From: Haliscomenobacter sp033763495
Lineage (GTDB): Bacteria; Bacteroidota; Bacteroidia; Chitinophagales; Saprospiraceae
Assembly (NCBI RefSeq): GCF_033763495.1
Contig: NZ_JANRKL010000115.1
Location: 1-64,000, forward strand
Direction: 5' to 3'
Length of the DNA stretch: 64,000 nt
The notes beneath the pieces were generated by a model, which worked only from the letters and a program-made list of their open reading frames with translations, was not told the DNA's origin and made no database searches. Positions 26,501 through 36,173 of this stretch are shown in pieces (position 1 is the first letter of the stretch; each line of letters starts with the position of its first letter). Both the position numbers and the translations under genes were made by a program.

Positions 26501-26557
26501 TGAAGTTGTTGTTTTGATTTGCTTACAAAGCTAAGGCAGGCCTATGTCAAGGGTATG

Positions 26558-27271
26558 TCAGGGGTCTGTTTTGGTTTGCAAATATTTTTCGACGTATTGC
26601 CGCATGGTCAGTTGATGGGGCGGAAATTGTTCGGGCAAAATCTCCACCCGCGCCATCCTGTCCAAACGAAAAGAACGAAAATCCTGACGCAAGCGGCAAT
26701 AAGCCACCAAAGTCCAATCCTCTTGGGCATTGTGGTAGATAGAAAAAGGTTCGATGGTTCGTTCTGAAGCAGTTCCATCAACCGTAGTATAAGCAATTTT
26801 AACTGCCTGAAAATTGGTCAAGGCCATTTGAATGTCGAGTAAGCAACGAGTAGTAACCTGATAACTCAAGGTTTTACCAATGAACATCCGCTCACTCAGT
26901 AATTCTGTTTTTTGCTTGCTAGAATGTTTGAGTACGGTTTTAATTTTCAGAATGGCGCTGGTAAAAGCTTCTACCAGCGATGCGTCTTTGTTGCACACAA
27001 TAATTTGTTCAGAGGTAATTAAAGCATAAGCTTCCCGCTCGGAAAACATCACGGGGGGAAGTTTGTACCCATCCAGGATTTGATAACCTTTCCCTTCTTC
27101 AGTCACAATGGGGACACCAGCTTCCTCCAGAGCTCGGATATCCCGATACACAGTACGTACACTGATGTTGAACTTTTTAGCCACTTCGGTCGCGGTTAAC
27201 AAGCGTTTGGACAGCAACATGGTGAGGATGGCGGTTAGGCGGGATAGACGGGAGGTTTGTTTGTCTTCCAT
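26558..27271 (-). CDS. HTH/WYL-domain transcriptional regulator (YafY type)
   Basis: A 237-residue regulator. It has an N-terminal DeoR-like winged helix (about 8-62; LTATEVAKKFNISVRTVYRDIRALEEAG), and then a WYL domain (about 135-230) where FSIYHNAQEDWTLVAYCRLRQDFRSFRLDRM is the ligand- or nucleic-acid-binding core. It is followed by the DinB gene on the same strand, and control of that gene is a reasonable guess. Confidence 0.92.
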   Translation of the reverse strand: MEDKQTSRLSRLTAILTMLLSKRLLTATEVAKKFNISVRTVYRDIRALEEAGVPIVTEEGKGYQILDGYKLPPVMFSEREAYALITSEQIIVCNKDASLVEAFTSAILKIKTVLKHSSKQKTELLSERMFIGKTLSYQVTTRCLLDIQMALTNFQAVKIAYTTVDGTASERTIEPFSIYHNAQEDWTLVAYCRLRQDFRSFRLDRMARVEILPEQFPPHQLTMRQYVEKYLQTKTDP

Positions 27272-27319
27272 AGTGATGAGTGGAGTTAGACTAAAAATCC
27301 AACTAGTTGATGATTTGAA

Positions 27320-27350
27320 ACCTCCCGAAGATTCAACACCTTCGGGAGGT
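27320..27350 (-). terminator. Hairpin terminator after the amidohydrolase gene
   Basis: An 11-bp perfect stem (27320-27330 with 27340-27350) lies 39 bases beyond the stop of the minus-strand gene at 27389. The following T-tract is weak. Confidence 0.6.
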
Positions 27351-27388
27351 AAGGAACGGTTTTAATTCAGGGCACTAAAAAACCGATC

Positions 27389-30300
27389 CTACTTCATCCC
27401 CGGAATCCCCATCGGCTGTGCCACATTCCACTCCGGTGCCGGAGCAGCCTGTACCTTTGGATACACCTCATTCAGCGAATCCCCCTCGTACAAGCGGCCA
27501 TTTTTCATCACGTACTTGATGGTATTGGTGTTGCGGATGTTCTCCAGCGGGTTTTTGTCCAAAATGAGCAAATCGGCCAGTTTCCCAGTTTCCAGTGAGC
27601 CCAGGTCTTTGCTCAAACCAATCGCCTGTGCCCCCAGAATGGTAGCCACCCGCAGTGCATCGTGGGTTTTCATGCCCCCGGACTGTACCGCCCACAGTTC
27701 CCAGTGGTAACCCAATCCCTGCAACTGACCATGGGAGCCAATTCCGGCAATACCTCCCGCTTCCACCAGGGCTTTGGCAAACTCGGCGTGGCGGCGGAAA
27801 ATGTGCTCTTCCGGTAAAAACCATCCTGGCCGACGCCGTGCTTTTTCATCCAATTCCGCTTTGGGGGTAAAGTGATTGAGCTTTTTGTCACCCACCACAT
27901 TCTCCGTAGCGTAGTAATAGTTTTCAGCCCAGGGGCCACCGTAAGCTACCAACAAAGTCGGCGTATAGGACATCTTGGATTCAGCTACCAATTTGATTAC
28001 ATCCTTGTAAATGGGGTAAATCGGGAAAGCGTGTTCATGCCCCGAATAACCATCCAACAACTGGCTCATGTTGAGTTTAAAATCCAAACCACCTTCCGTA
28101 GTTGGCATCAAACCCTGCTCTTTAGCCGCCTGGATGACCCACTGGCGGTGCTGCCGATTGCCAGTCAGGTACATTTTGATCGTCTTGGTGTTGTAGTACT
28201 CGGAGTATTGTTTGAGTACGTTGCGGGTTTGCTCCAAACTTTCCAAACGGTAAGCCCAATAGCCGACACCAGGGCCAGTGGAATAAATCCGTGGGCCCAG
28301 GATTTGGCCACTTTCCACCATGTCACCGTAAGTAAGTACGTCGGTGGTGGCAGTTTGTGGGTCACGCGTGGTGGTTACGCCGTAAGCGAGGTTGGCATTG
28401 TACATCCAGGCCTGGCTTTTGTGCAGTCCCCAGTAAGGCCACATGTGTGCGTGGGTATCCACGAAGCCGGGTACGATGGTTTTGCCCGCCATGTCCATTA
28501 CCTTGGCACCTGCTGGAGCTTTGATGGAGCCCGCTTTGCCTACCGACTTGATGCGGTTGTTTTCGATCAGGATATCTCCTTTTTCAAAAACTTCAGTGCC
28601 TTTCATGGTGATGATGCGGGCATTGCGCAGCAGAACGACACCAGTGGGCACATCGCGGGGTACGGTCACTTTTACCCGAATTTCACCAGCTTTGTAGGAT
28701 TTGTCTTCTTCTTTCTTTTCGTCCTTTTTCTCCTCGGACTTCTTGCCTTCCGCTTCAGCCTTGGCTTTTTCTTTTTCCTGGGCCTTCTTTTCTGCTTTCA
28801 ACTGGTCTTCAACCAATTTGGCCTGAGCTAAATCATAGGAGAAATAAGCGTTGCCAATCGACCAGTTTACCCGTTTGGCATCCGCTGTCCAGTGGGGGAA
28901 TTGTCCGCCGATGGTGGTCAATTTACGAGCTGGGAATTGGGCGTTTTCGGCTTTGGCCACCGAAATATTCGGTACTTCGCCCCCGGTTTTAGGCACAGTT
29001 ACCACATAAATTTCATTGTTGATTTGCACCAGTGCCTGTTCTCCTTCGGGGGCCATGGTGATCAGTTCTGCTTCGGATGGTTTGGGGGTTGGTTCCGTTT
29101 CACTGTGCACCATCAGGCAATGGGTATGCCCCAGTTCAGCCGGGTAAGTGGTGATGCCACTCACTTTGAGGTGTACTTTTTCATCGGTACCGTCCCAACG
29201 AATGGAGACCAAACCTTTGGTGCTGCTGAACAGGTAAATGCGCTCGTCAGCCTTCACGAAGTGCGGATTGCCCCGGCCATTGGCGTTTTCAATCCGGGTC
29301 ACCTCTCCTCCATCGGCACTGATCCAGCCCAAATTGGCCGCTGCTCCGGCAAAGAAGGGGCTGTAGGCATCTTCAAAGACCTGCGAAGGACCATAGGTGA
29401 ACACAATGCGCTTGGTTTTGGCATCCCAGGCCAAGTCGGAATAAATCGCCCCAGCCCGGGTCAGCTTGGTAGGCGCACCGCCAGCTACATTCACCTTATA
29501 GATGTGACCTTCCTTGTTTTCCCAGGTGACGTAAGCGATACTGTTCCCATCGGGCGACCATACGGGCATGGCTTCGGTGAAGTTGGCCGTAGTCAGTCTC
29601 TTGGCCGTCCCCGCTGGGTAATCCATCACATACAAACGATTCAGTACGGTAAAGGCCAATTTTTTGCCATCGGGCGAAATTTTAGGGTCGCGAATTTGAT
29701 TGGCGATCATGGTCTTTTCGTCCGAGATCGGGAAGTCGAATTTTACCGCCGGCCCCATGCCAATTTCGGTATCCACTTCAAAGGGAACATTCGTGGCATC
29801 TCCACCGTCGATGGGCAATTTCCAAATTTTGCCACCATAAGAAGCAATGACAAATTTGCTGTCGGGCGTAAAAGACATCGCCGGATAAACCCCCAATGGT
29901 GCAATGGATTCCTGTTCATCCCGCTGAACCGGGTAGGCCAGCCAGGCTTCTTCGCCGGTCAGTAGGTTGCGCTTTACCAGGCCAGTTTGTTCGTTGAAAC
30001 GGGTGCCATACACCAGCCACTTGCCATCGGCAGAAAGTGTTGGGGTAAAGGCGGAACCTACCCTTTCGGTACGGGTTTCCACCTGTCCGGTTTCTCGGTC
30101 ATAAGTCGCCAATTGGTATTGGGGCAAAATGGCATTGTAGTTCCAAGCCCCGGTGCGGCGCGAAAACCAGATGTAGCGACTGTCTTTGCCAAAAGCCTGT
30201 TCGATGCATTTTAAGGTTTCGGGCGTTTTGATGAGTTGGGTGCCACCACCGCCGTCTTTGTGGAATAGGAAGAGTTTCAGGTTGCGCCCACCTTTGGACA

Positions 30301-30787
30301 CAATCAGGTAATTCCCGTCAGGCGTCCATTCCACCGATTGATAGTTTTGGTCGCTGTCTTTGGTGACTTGCACGGTATCCTGTTTTTCAAAATCGATGTA
30401 CCAGGCATTTTCGGAACCACTGCGGTCGGAGGTGAAGGCGATTTTTTTGCCATCGGGACTCCAGCGTGGGTGGGTGTCGTAAGCCATGCCATTGGTCAGC
30501 TGTTTGGCTTTGCCCCCAGCCATGGGAATGCTGTAAATGTCGCCCATAAGGTCAAAAGCGATGGTCTGACCATCCGGGCTGACGTCGAGCGACATCCAGG
30601 TGCCTTCCGTAACTTGGAGTTTGATTTTGCGCTCGGGCTCCAGGGGCAAAGGTTTTTTGGAGTCTTTTTTAACAGCCACTTTGCTACTGTCCTTTTTGGC
30701 TCCGGTTTCCTGTGCCTGCACGGCAATGCCCCCCAGGCTGAGTAGCCCTAGCAGAAAGGCCAATCGGGAGATGTAATTTGGTTTCAT
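27389..30787 (-). CDS. Secreted TolB-like propeller / amidohydrolase fusion protein
   Basis: A 1132-residue exported enzyme. A signal peptide (1-25, ending VQAQ) is followed by a large PD40 beta-propeller region (about 45-640; repeated SPDGxxIAF motifs such as VSPDGQTIAFDLMG and WSPDGKKIAFTSDRSG). A Lys/Glu-rich linker follows at about 665-700. The amidohydrolase barrel covers about 735-1110, with the metal-binding VDTHAHMW at about 778 and the terminal SLETGKLADLLILDKNP. Such proteins are thought to be periplasmic imidazolonepropionase/dipeptidase-like hydrolases, with the propeller controlling access. Substrate unknown. It appears to be monocistronic and divergent from the VWA gene. Confidence 0.9.
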   Translation of the reverse strand: MKPNYISRLAFLLGLLSLGGIAVQAQETGAKKDSSKVAVKKDSKKPLPLEPERKIKLQVTEGTWMSLDVSPDGQTIAFDLMGDIYSIPMAGGKAKQLTNGMAYDTHPRWSPDGKKIAFTSDRSGSENAWYIDFEKQDTVQVTKDSDQNYQSVEWTPDGNYLIVSKGGRNLKLFLFHKDGGGGTQLIKTPETLKCIEQAFGKDSRYIWFSRRTGAWNYNAILPQYQLATYDRETGQVETRTERVGSAFTPTLSADGKWLVYGTRFNEQTGLVKRNLLTGEEAWLAYPVQRDEQESIAPLGVYPAMSFTPDSKFVIASYGGKIWKLPIDGGDATNVPFEVDTEIGMGPAVKFDFPISDEKTMIANQIRDPKISPDGKKLAFTVLNRLYVMDYPAGTAKRLTTANFTEAMPVWSPDGNSIAYVTWENKEGHIYKVNVAGGAPTKLTRAGAIYSDLAWDAKTKRIVFTYGPSQVFEDAYSPFFAGAAANLGWISADGGEVTRIENANGRGNPHFVKADERIYLFSSTKGLVSIRWDGTDEKVHLKVSGITTYPAELGHTHCLMVHSETEPTPKPSEAELITMAPEGEQALVQINNEIYVVTVPKTGGEVPNISVAKAENAQFPARKLTTIGGQFPHWTADAKRVNWSIGNAYFSYDLAQAKLVEDQLKAEKKAQEKEKAKAEAEGKKSEEKKDEKKEEDKSYKAGEIRVKVTVPRDVPTGVVLLRNARIITMKGTEVFEKGDILIENNRIKSVGKAGSIKAPAGAKVMDMAGKTIVPGFVDTHAHMWPYWGLHKSQAWMYNANLAYGVTTTRDPQTATTDVLTYGDMVESGQILGPRIYSTGPGVGYWAYRLESLEQTRNVLKQYSEYYNTKTIKMYLTGNRQHRQWVIQAAKEQGLMPTTEGGLDFKLNMSQLLDGYSGHEHAFPIYPIYKDVIKLVAESKMSYTPTLLVAYGGPWAENYYYATENVVGDKKLNHFTPKAELDEKARRRPGWFLPEEHIFRRHAEFAKALVEAGGIAGIGSHGQLQGLGYHWELWAVQSGGMKTHDALRVATILGAQAIGLSKDLGSLETGKLADLLILDKNPLENIRNTNTIKYVMKNGRLYEGDSLNEVYPKVQAAPAPEWNVAQPMGIPGMK

Positions 30788-30897
30788 GTGTTGAATCAGT
30801 GTGTGTTGAAAAAGATAAAATTAGGGAAAGAAATTTTTTTTCAAAGTTTTTATGCATTTCCCTAGCTGCTTGCATCCTGTAGGAAAATTACAAAGCC

Positions 30898-32793
30898 ATG
30901 TTCCAAAAAAACATTTTCCTTGCCCTATCTGTCCTGCTCCTAGGATTTGTAAGTTTCCGGAGCTCGGTCAAAACCTATGAACTAAATGGTAAAGTCACTG
31001 ATGAAACCGGGCAAGCATTGCCTGGGGTAACGGTATTACTCAAAGGCCACGCAGTGGGTGCAACGACCGAAGTGGATGGTTCTTTCAAATTGAATAGCCC
31101 CGATTCTTGTGCTACATTGGAATTCCGCTACCTCGGCTATGAGCTTAAAGAAGCGAAAATTTGCGCTGGTAAACCTGTAAACGTCCAATTGAAAGCCAGT
31201 ATAACGAAGCTTGAAGAAATGGTGGAAATAGCAGAAGATCGTAAAGTACGGGAACACGAAAGACCTGTGTTATTTAAAGCGAGTAAAGAACTGAGTAAGA
31301 CCACTCCTGGCATCGCAGGCTATGCAACTAGGACTTATGCGCCCCAGCCCAACTTCAACACTGAAGATTACGACCGCATCCAGGAAAACCGCTTCCACCG
31401 CGCTACGCAAGAGCCACAATCGACCTTTTCCATCGATGTTGATGCAGCCAGCTACAGCAACCTGCGCCGTTTCATCAACAATGGCCAAAAGCCACCAGAA
31501 GACGCAGTTCGCATCGAGGAAATGATCAATTATTTTGACTACGAATACCCCGAACCTACGGGCAAACATCCTTTTTCCATCACTACTGAAGTGAGCGATT
31601 GCCCCTGGCAGCCTAAGCACCGCCTGGTACACATCGGCCTCCAGGGCAAACATACCCCAACTGAAAATTTACCAGCGGCCAACCTTGTTTTCCTGATCGA
31701 TGTATCAGGCAGTATGAGTGCCGCCAATAAACTTCCTCTGGTGCAAACTTCTTTCAAACTCCTGGCGGATCAATTGCGCCCCCAAGACCGCGTAGCCATT
31801 GTGGTCTACGCTGGTGCAGCTGGTTTGGTTTTGGAACCCACTACGGGCAACAACAAAACCAAAATCAAAGAAGCCATCGACAAACTCCAGGCCGGTGGAT
31901 CTACCGCTGGTGGCGAAGGCATCCGTTTGGCCTACAAAACCGCCAAAGAGCATTTCATCAAAGGTGGCAACAACCGGGTCATCCTCGCCTCTGATGGAGA
32001 CTTCAACGTAGGCGTCAGCAGCGACGGTGAGCTGGTGCGTATTGTAGAGGAAGAGCGCAAAAGTGGAGTGTACCTGACCGTATTGGGTTACGGCATGGGC
32101 AACTACAAGGACAATAAAATGCAAAAGCTGGCCGACAGCGGCAATGGCAACCATGCCTACATCGACAACCTGGACGAAGCCCGCAGGGTATTGGTGAGCG
32201 AATTCGGTGGCACCATGTATACCATCGCCAAAGACGTCAAGTTGCAACTGGAATTCAATCCCGCTGTGGTGCAAGGTTACCGCCTGATTGGTTACGAAAA
32301 CCGGGTGCTGAACAATGCCGATTTTGACGACGATCAAAAAGACGCAGGTGAGTTGGGCGCAGGCCATACCGTCACCGCCCTTTATGAAATCATCCCGGTG
32401 GGCATCGAAAGCAAATTCCTGGCTGCCGACAAAGACCTCAAATACCAACAACGCGACCTGACGCCAACGGCGAACCGGTCGAATGAACTGCTGACCGTAA
32501 AATTCCGTTACAAAGCTCCAGAGGCTGACAACAGCCAATTGATGGAAGAAGTGATCATGGATAAAAAATCCAGCCTGGACAAAACCAGTGACAATTTCCG
32601 TTGGTCGGCTGCAGTGGCTACCTTTGGAATGCTGCTACGCAACTCCGAATTTAAAGGAGATGCCAATTATGAGCAGTGCAAAAAACTGGCCGCTGGTGCC
32701 CGGGGTAAAGACACTGAAGGTTATCGCGCTGAGATGATCCGCATGATCGAAACCGTTGGCCTGATGGGCAAATCGGAAACGGCAGAGAAATAA
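30898..32793 (+). CDS. VWA-domain protein with carboxypeptidase-regulatory-like N-terminus
   Basis: A 631-residue exported protein. An N-terminal hydrophobic signal (about 1-22) is followed by a CarboxypepD_reg-like beta sandwich (about 28-100; LNGKVTDETGQALPGVTVLLKG). Next are a conserved YfbK-type N-terminal region (about 165-245), a von Willebrand A domain (about 260-440) with an intact metal-ion site (Asp268 in DVSGSMS, plus TAGGEGI and LASDGDFNVG), and a C-terminal DUF3520-type region. Members are found at the cell envelope with unknown partners. The gene ends at a rho-independent terminator. Confidence 0.9.
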   Translation: MFQKNIFLALSVLLLGFVSFRSSVKTYELNGKVTDETGQALPGVTVLLKGHAVGATTEVDGSFKLNSPDSCATLEFRYLGYELKEAKICAGKPVNVQLKASITKLEEMVEIAEDRKVREHERPVLFKASKELSKTTPGIAGYATRTYAPQPNFNTEDYDRIQENRFHRATQEPQSTFSIDVDAASYSNLRRFINNGQKPPEDAVRIEEMINYFDYEYPEPTGKHPFSITTEVSDCPWQPKHRLVHIGLQGKHTPTENLPAANLVFLIDVSGSMSAANKLPLVQTSFKLLADQLRPQDRVAIVVYAGAAGLVLEPTTGNNKTKIKEAIDKLQAGGSTAGGEGIRLAYKTAKEHFIKGGNNRVILASDGDFNVGVSSDGELVRIVEEERKSGVYLTVLGYGMGNYKDNKMQKLADSGNGNHAYIDNLDEARRVLVSEFGGTMYTIAKDVKLQLEFNPAVVQGYRLIGYENRVLNNADFDDDQKDAGELGAGHTVTALYEIIPVGIESKFLAADKDLKYQQRDLTPTANRSNELLTVKFRYKAPEADNSQLMEEVIMDKKSSLDKTSDNFRWSAAVATFGMLLRNSEFKGDANYEQCKKLAAGARGKDTEGYRAEMIRMIETVGLMGKSETAEK

Positions 32794-32840
32794 ATTGTAA
32801 AACTTATATCTTTTCTTTTAGCACGCTTAATATTGTGAAC

Positions 32841-32872
32841 GGTCAACATGCTTTCATGTTGGCCTTTTTTTT
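32841..32872 (+). terminator. Rho-independent terminator of the VWA gene
   Basis: A 10-bp stem with one G-T pair (32841-32850 with 32855-32864), a 4-base loop and a run of eight T. Confidence 0.88.
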
Positions 32873-32891
32873 ATGCCTCAATCTTCTCATG

Positions 32892-32905
32892 CGGGAACGT
32901 TCCCG
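32892..32905. promoter_or_regulatory. LacI-type operator palindrome upstream of the galactarate operon
   Basis: CGGGAACGTTCCCG is a perfect 14-base palindrome centred on CG, as in many LacI-family operators. It lies 165 bases before the permease start and just after the VWA terminator, so it belongs to the downstream operon. No LacI-family gene is in the window. Confidence 0.5.
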
Positions 32906-33069
32906 ATAACGATTGCGTAAATAAACGCTCATTGTACAAATTTACTTATGGGGGAGATTCCTAATTTTGAATAAACAAATCTGTTTTATCTAAAATAAAA
33001 TTTTAAGTAAGGGGATTTGCCTGGTTTTTTCGTCGGAAAATTGCATCAAGTACTGCCTAAAATCAACAC

Positions 33070-34506
33070 ATGGATCCAATCATAATTGTCCTCCTCGGCA
33101 TCAGTCTGGTTTTGTTTTGCATCATCGCCCTGCGCCTCAATGCGGTAGTTGCCCTGCTTTTTGCTGCAGTGGTAACCAGTTTATTGACCGCCAAGGAACA
33201 CATCTATAATTTTGCCATCAACAAGGGTTTGTCGCCCGAAAAAGCAGAGGCTTTGGCCAGTCAGGCCCTGGGGGAACGGATTGCGGAGGCTTTTGGCAGT
33301 ACCGCTGGCAAAATCAGCATTTTAATTGCCCTGGGTTCCATCATTGGGGTGGCCTTGATGCGCAGCGGAGGTGCAGAACGGATCATCCGTAGTTTGTTGA
33401 ATGTGGTGGGTAAAAAAAACACCTCCCTGGCTTTTTTAACGGGGAGTTTCACCCTGGCCATTCCGGTGTTTTTTGACACCGTTTTTTACCTGATGATTCC
33501 ATTGGTCAAATCCTTGAGTATCCGCAACCCGCGCAAATACAGCCTTTACCTGATGGTGGTGATTGCCGGAGGCGTTATGGCCCACTCCCTGGTGCCGCCC
33601 ACCCCCGGCCCCTTGTTTGTAGCCAAGGAAATGGGCATAGACCTGGGTTTGATGATGGTGGTAGGGATCATTTTTGGGATCATCACCAGCTTCGCGGGGT
33701 ATCTATACGCCCTTTGGGCCAATCACAAATGGGATTTGCCCATGCGCGATACACCCGACATCAGCATTGAAGAGTTGAAAGAAATTGCCGATAAAAAACA
33801 GGAGGATTTACCCTCCCTTTGGTTGTCCTTGCTGCCAATTGTTTTGCCCATTTTGTTGATTACGGGAAAGTCATTTTTGGAGATGTTATTGGATGACAAA
33901 CTGGACGGTTTATCTCCCTTTCAAGTGCAACTGGTTCAATTGCTGGACATCGTTGGAGATAGCAATATCGCCTTATTCATTGCCGCCCTGATTGCCATGT
34001 ATTTGTTGTGGAGCAGGTTGAAAAATGTGGAACAATTCAACCAACAGATTCAAGAGTCACTGATGAGTGCGGGGATGATCATTTTGATCACCTGCGCTGG
34101 TGGGGCTTTTGGCCAAATGTTGCAACAAACCAATATTGGCATGCGCCTTACTGATTTTACGGGCAATGCTCAATCTGCCATTTTGCCCCTGGCTTTTTTC
34201 CTCACCGCCGTAATCCGCACCGCACAAGGCTCGGCTACTGTAGCAATGGTGACCACCATAGGGATTGTCAATGGGTTTGGAGGCGAAAATGCCTACCCTT
34301 TTCACCCGGTTTATTTGGCTATAGTGATTGGTTGTGGCTCCAAAATTTTTCCCTGGATGAACGACAGCGGTTTTTGGATCATCTCTAAAATGAGTGGCAT
34401 GACCAACAAAGAAAGCATTCAACATTTTTCTTATCTGCTTACGGTGATGGGCTTTGCGGGGTTGATCTCAGTGATGGTTCTGGCTCGTTTGTTTCCCATG
34501 GTTTAA
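33070..34506 (+). CDS. GntP-family permease, probable galactarate/glucarate transporter
   Basis: A 478-residue inner-membrane proton symporter of the GntP family with about twelve helices. Landmarks are GKISILIALGSIIGVALMRSGGAERIIRSL, FDTVFYLMIPLVKSL, HSLVPPTPGPLFVAKEMG and the C-terminal GCGSKIFPWMNDSGFWI. Family substrates are gluconate and related sugar acids. Here the neighbours are a GarD-type dehydratase (gap 9 bases) and KdgD, so galactarate or glucarate is the likely substrate. Confidence 0.9.
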   Translation: MDPIIIVLLGISLVLFCIIALRLNAVVALLFAAVVTSLLTAKEHIYNFAINKGLSPEKAEALASQALGERIAEAFGSTAGKISILIALGSIIGVALMRSGGAERIIRSLLNVVGKKNTSLAFLTGSFTLAIPVFFDTVFYLMIPLVKSLSIRNPRKYSLYLMVVIAGGVMAHSLVPPTPGPLFVAKEMGIDLGLMMVVGIIFGIITSFAGYLYALWANHKWDLPMRDTPDISIEELKEIADKKQEDLPSLWLSLLPIVLPILLITGKSFLEMLLDDKLDGLSPFQVQLVQLLDIVGDSNIALFIAALIAMYLLWSRLKNVEQFNQQIQESLMSAGMIILITCAGGAFGQMLQQTNIGMRLTDFTGNAQSAILPLAFFLTAVIRTAQGSATVAMVTTIGIVNGFGGENAYPFHPVYLAIVIGCGSKIFPWMNDSGFWIISKMSGMTNKESIQHFSYLLTVMGFAGLISVMVLARLFPMV

Positions 34507-34515
34507 TCCGTCCAG

Positions 34516-36051
34516 ATGAACGAAACCATTTATACAGTCATTCAAACCACCCCTCTAGACAATGTGGGGATTGTGCCCAATCTGGAGGGATTGCCAAGAG
34601 GGGCGCTGCTACCCAATGGCGTGATTGTGCAGGAACCTATCCCAATGGGTCACAAGGTTGCTTTGACCAACATTCCCACTGGTGCAGCAATCGTCCGGTA
34701 TGGCGAAACCATCGGATTAGCCAGTACCTCGATTCAAGCAGGTGAATGGGTAGACCATACCCGCATGTTACTCCCCCAGGCTCCCCGGCTGGAGGACATC
34801 TCGCTCAACATCAGTCCCAAAGCCAATCCAGAACCACTGGAGGGCTACACTTTTCAAGGGTTTAAAAATCTTGATGGCAGTGTAGGCACCAAAAACGTAC
34901 TCGCCATTGCCACCAGCGTGCAATGTGTGGGTGGTTTGGCCCAATACATCGAGAAAAAAATCCGGCAAGAATTGCTGCCCAAATATCCCAATGTGGATGA
35001 GGTGGTGGCACTCAATCACAGCTACGGTTGCGGCATTGCCATCGATGCGCCTGCGGCAATGGTGCCCATTCGGACATTGCAAAACATCATGCACAATCCC
35101 AATTTTGGTGGGGAGGTAATGATGATTGGACTGGGTTGTGAAAAGTTGCGCCCGGAACGATTGATGGCGGAAACTGTCGATTCTGGCCAAGGACACATTT
35201 TGTACCTGCAAGATGAAGCATTTCAGGGTTTTGCAGGAATGGTGGAAGGCATCATGGAAATGGCGGAAACCCATTTGCAAAAACTGAACCGTCGCCAACG
35301 GGAAACTTGCCCTGCTTCGAACTTGGTAGTGGGTATGCAATGCGGTGGCAGCGATGCTTTTTCAGGATTGACGGGGAATCCCGCTGCTGGGTTTGCCGCC
35401 GACCTGATTGTACGCACCGGGGGGACGGTTCTGTTTTCAGAGGTGACCGAAGTACGGGACGCCTGCCATCTTTTGGCTGCCCGCACCACTGATGCCGATG
35501 TAACCAAAGCCCTGCTGGAAGAAATGCGCTGGTACGACGACTACCTGGCCCAAGGGCAGGCAGATCGAAGCGCTAATCCCACCCCGGGAAACAAACTGGG
35601 CGGGCTGAGCAATGTGGTGGAAAAAGCCTTGGGATCAATTGCCAAATCGGGCAGCAGCCCCATCGTTGATGTATTGAAACCGGGCGAAAAAATCCGCCGC
35701 AAAGGGCTTAATTTTGCGGCCACTCCAGCCAGCGACTTTGTGTGTGGCACCTTGCAGCTAGCGGCTGGAATGAACGTGCATGTGTTCATCACCGGGCGCG
35801 GTACGCCGTATGGCTTGTCGATGGTGCCGGTCATCAAGGTGAGCTCCAATTCCAAGTTGGGCAATCGTTGGTACGATCTGATTGATTTTGATGCTGGGCC
35901 GATCGCTTTTGGTGAAAAAAGTATTGAGGAGATGGGCTGGGAACTATTTCACTTGGTTTTGGAGGTGGCGAGTGGCCGCACTCAGGTGGCTTGTGATAAA
36001 TTGGGGATTCACAATGAGTTGGTCTTGTTCAATCCGGGGCCACTGACTTAA
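34516..36051 (+). CDS. garD: UxaA/GarD-type aldarate dehydratase, probable galactarate dehydratase
   Basis: A 511-residue fused dehydratase. The N-terminal SAF-like domain (about 8-90) is followed by the UxaA/GarD catalytic region. Diagnostic stretches include YGCGIAIDAPAAMVPIRTLQN, NPNFGGEVMMIGLGCEKLRPERL and MQCGGSDAFSGLTGNPAAG, typical of galactarate dehydratase rather than altronate dehydratase. The reaction is galactarate to 5-dehydro-4-deoxyglucarate plus water. The product is the substrate of the KdgD encoded downstream, which supports the call. Altronate or another aldarate cannot be excluded by motif alone. Confidence 0.85.
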   Translation: MNETIYTVIQTTPLDNVGIVPNLEGLPRGALLPNGVIVQEPIPMGHKVALTNIPTGAAIVRYGETIGLASTSIQAGEWVDHTRMLLPQAPRLEDISLNISPKANPEPLEGYTFQGFKNLDGSVGTKNVLAIATSVQCVGGLAQYIEKKIRQELLPKYPNVDEVVALNHSYGCGIAIDAPAAMVPIRTLQNIMHNPNFGGEVMMIGLGCEKLRPERLMAETVDSGQGHILYLQDEAFQGFAGMVEGIMEMAETHLQKLNRRQRETCPASNLVVGMQCGGSDAFSGLTGNPAAGFAADLIVRTGGTVLFSEVTEVRDACHLLAARTTDADVTKALLEEMRWYDDYLAQGQADRSANPTPGNKLGGLSNVVEKALGSIAKSGSSPIVDVLKPGEKIRRKGLNFAATPASDFVCGTLQLAAGMNVHVFITGRGTPYGLSMVPVIKVSSNSKLGNRWYDLIDFDAGPIAFGEKSIEEMGWELFHLVLEVASGRTQVACDKLGIHNELVLFNPGPLT

Positions 36052-36059
36052 AATAATTT

Positions 36060-36140
36060 TTCGACCTGAACAACCTTAAGCATAAACCTTTCTAAGGTGA
36101 TAACTTAAGTGCCTTAGGTTTCTTAGGTGGTGAAAAAACA
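36060..36140. repeat. Degenerate CTTAGGTG-type intergenic element
   Basis: The garD-kdgD gap holds CTAAGGTG, CCTTAGGTT and CTTAGGTGG words in both orientations. These form weak inverted repeats and resemble the element at 62653-62712. It may attenuate read-through within the operon. Confidence 0.4.
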
Positions 36141-36173
36141 CTCTTCCTTTTTACTCAAAAAGTTAAAAAACAC

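Noticed and set aside
28892..29965. Plus-strand open frame (357 codons) inside the amidohydrolase fusion
   Set aside because: Antisense to a well-supported propeller domain, and the product has low-complexity His/Gly/Phe composition with no motif.
31705..32538. Minus-strand open frame (277 codons) inside the VWA gene
   Set aside because: Antisense to the VWA domain with intact metal-binding site. The product shows no family signature.
34768..35340. Minus-strand 190-codon frame inside garD
   Set aside because: Antisense to conserved GarD motifs, with no supporting features.
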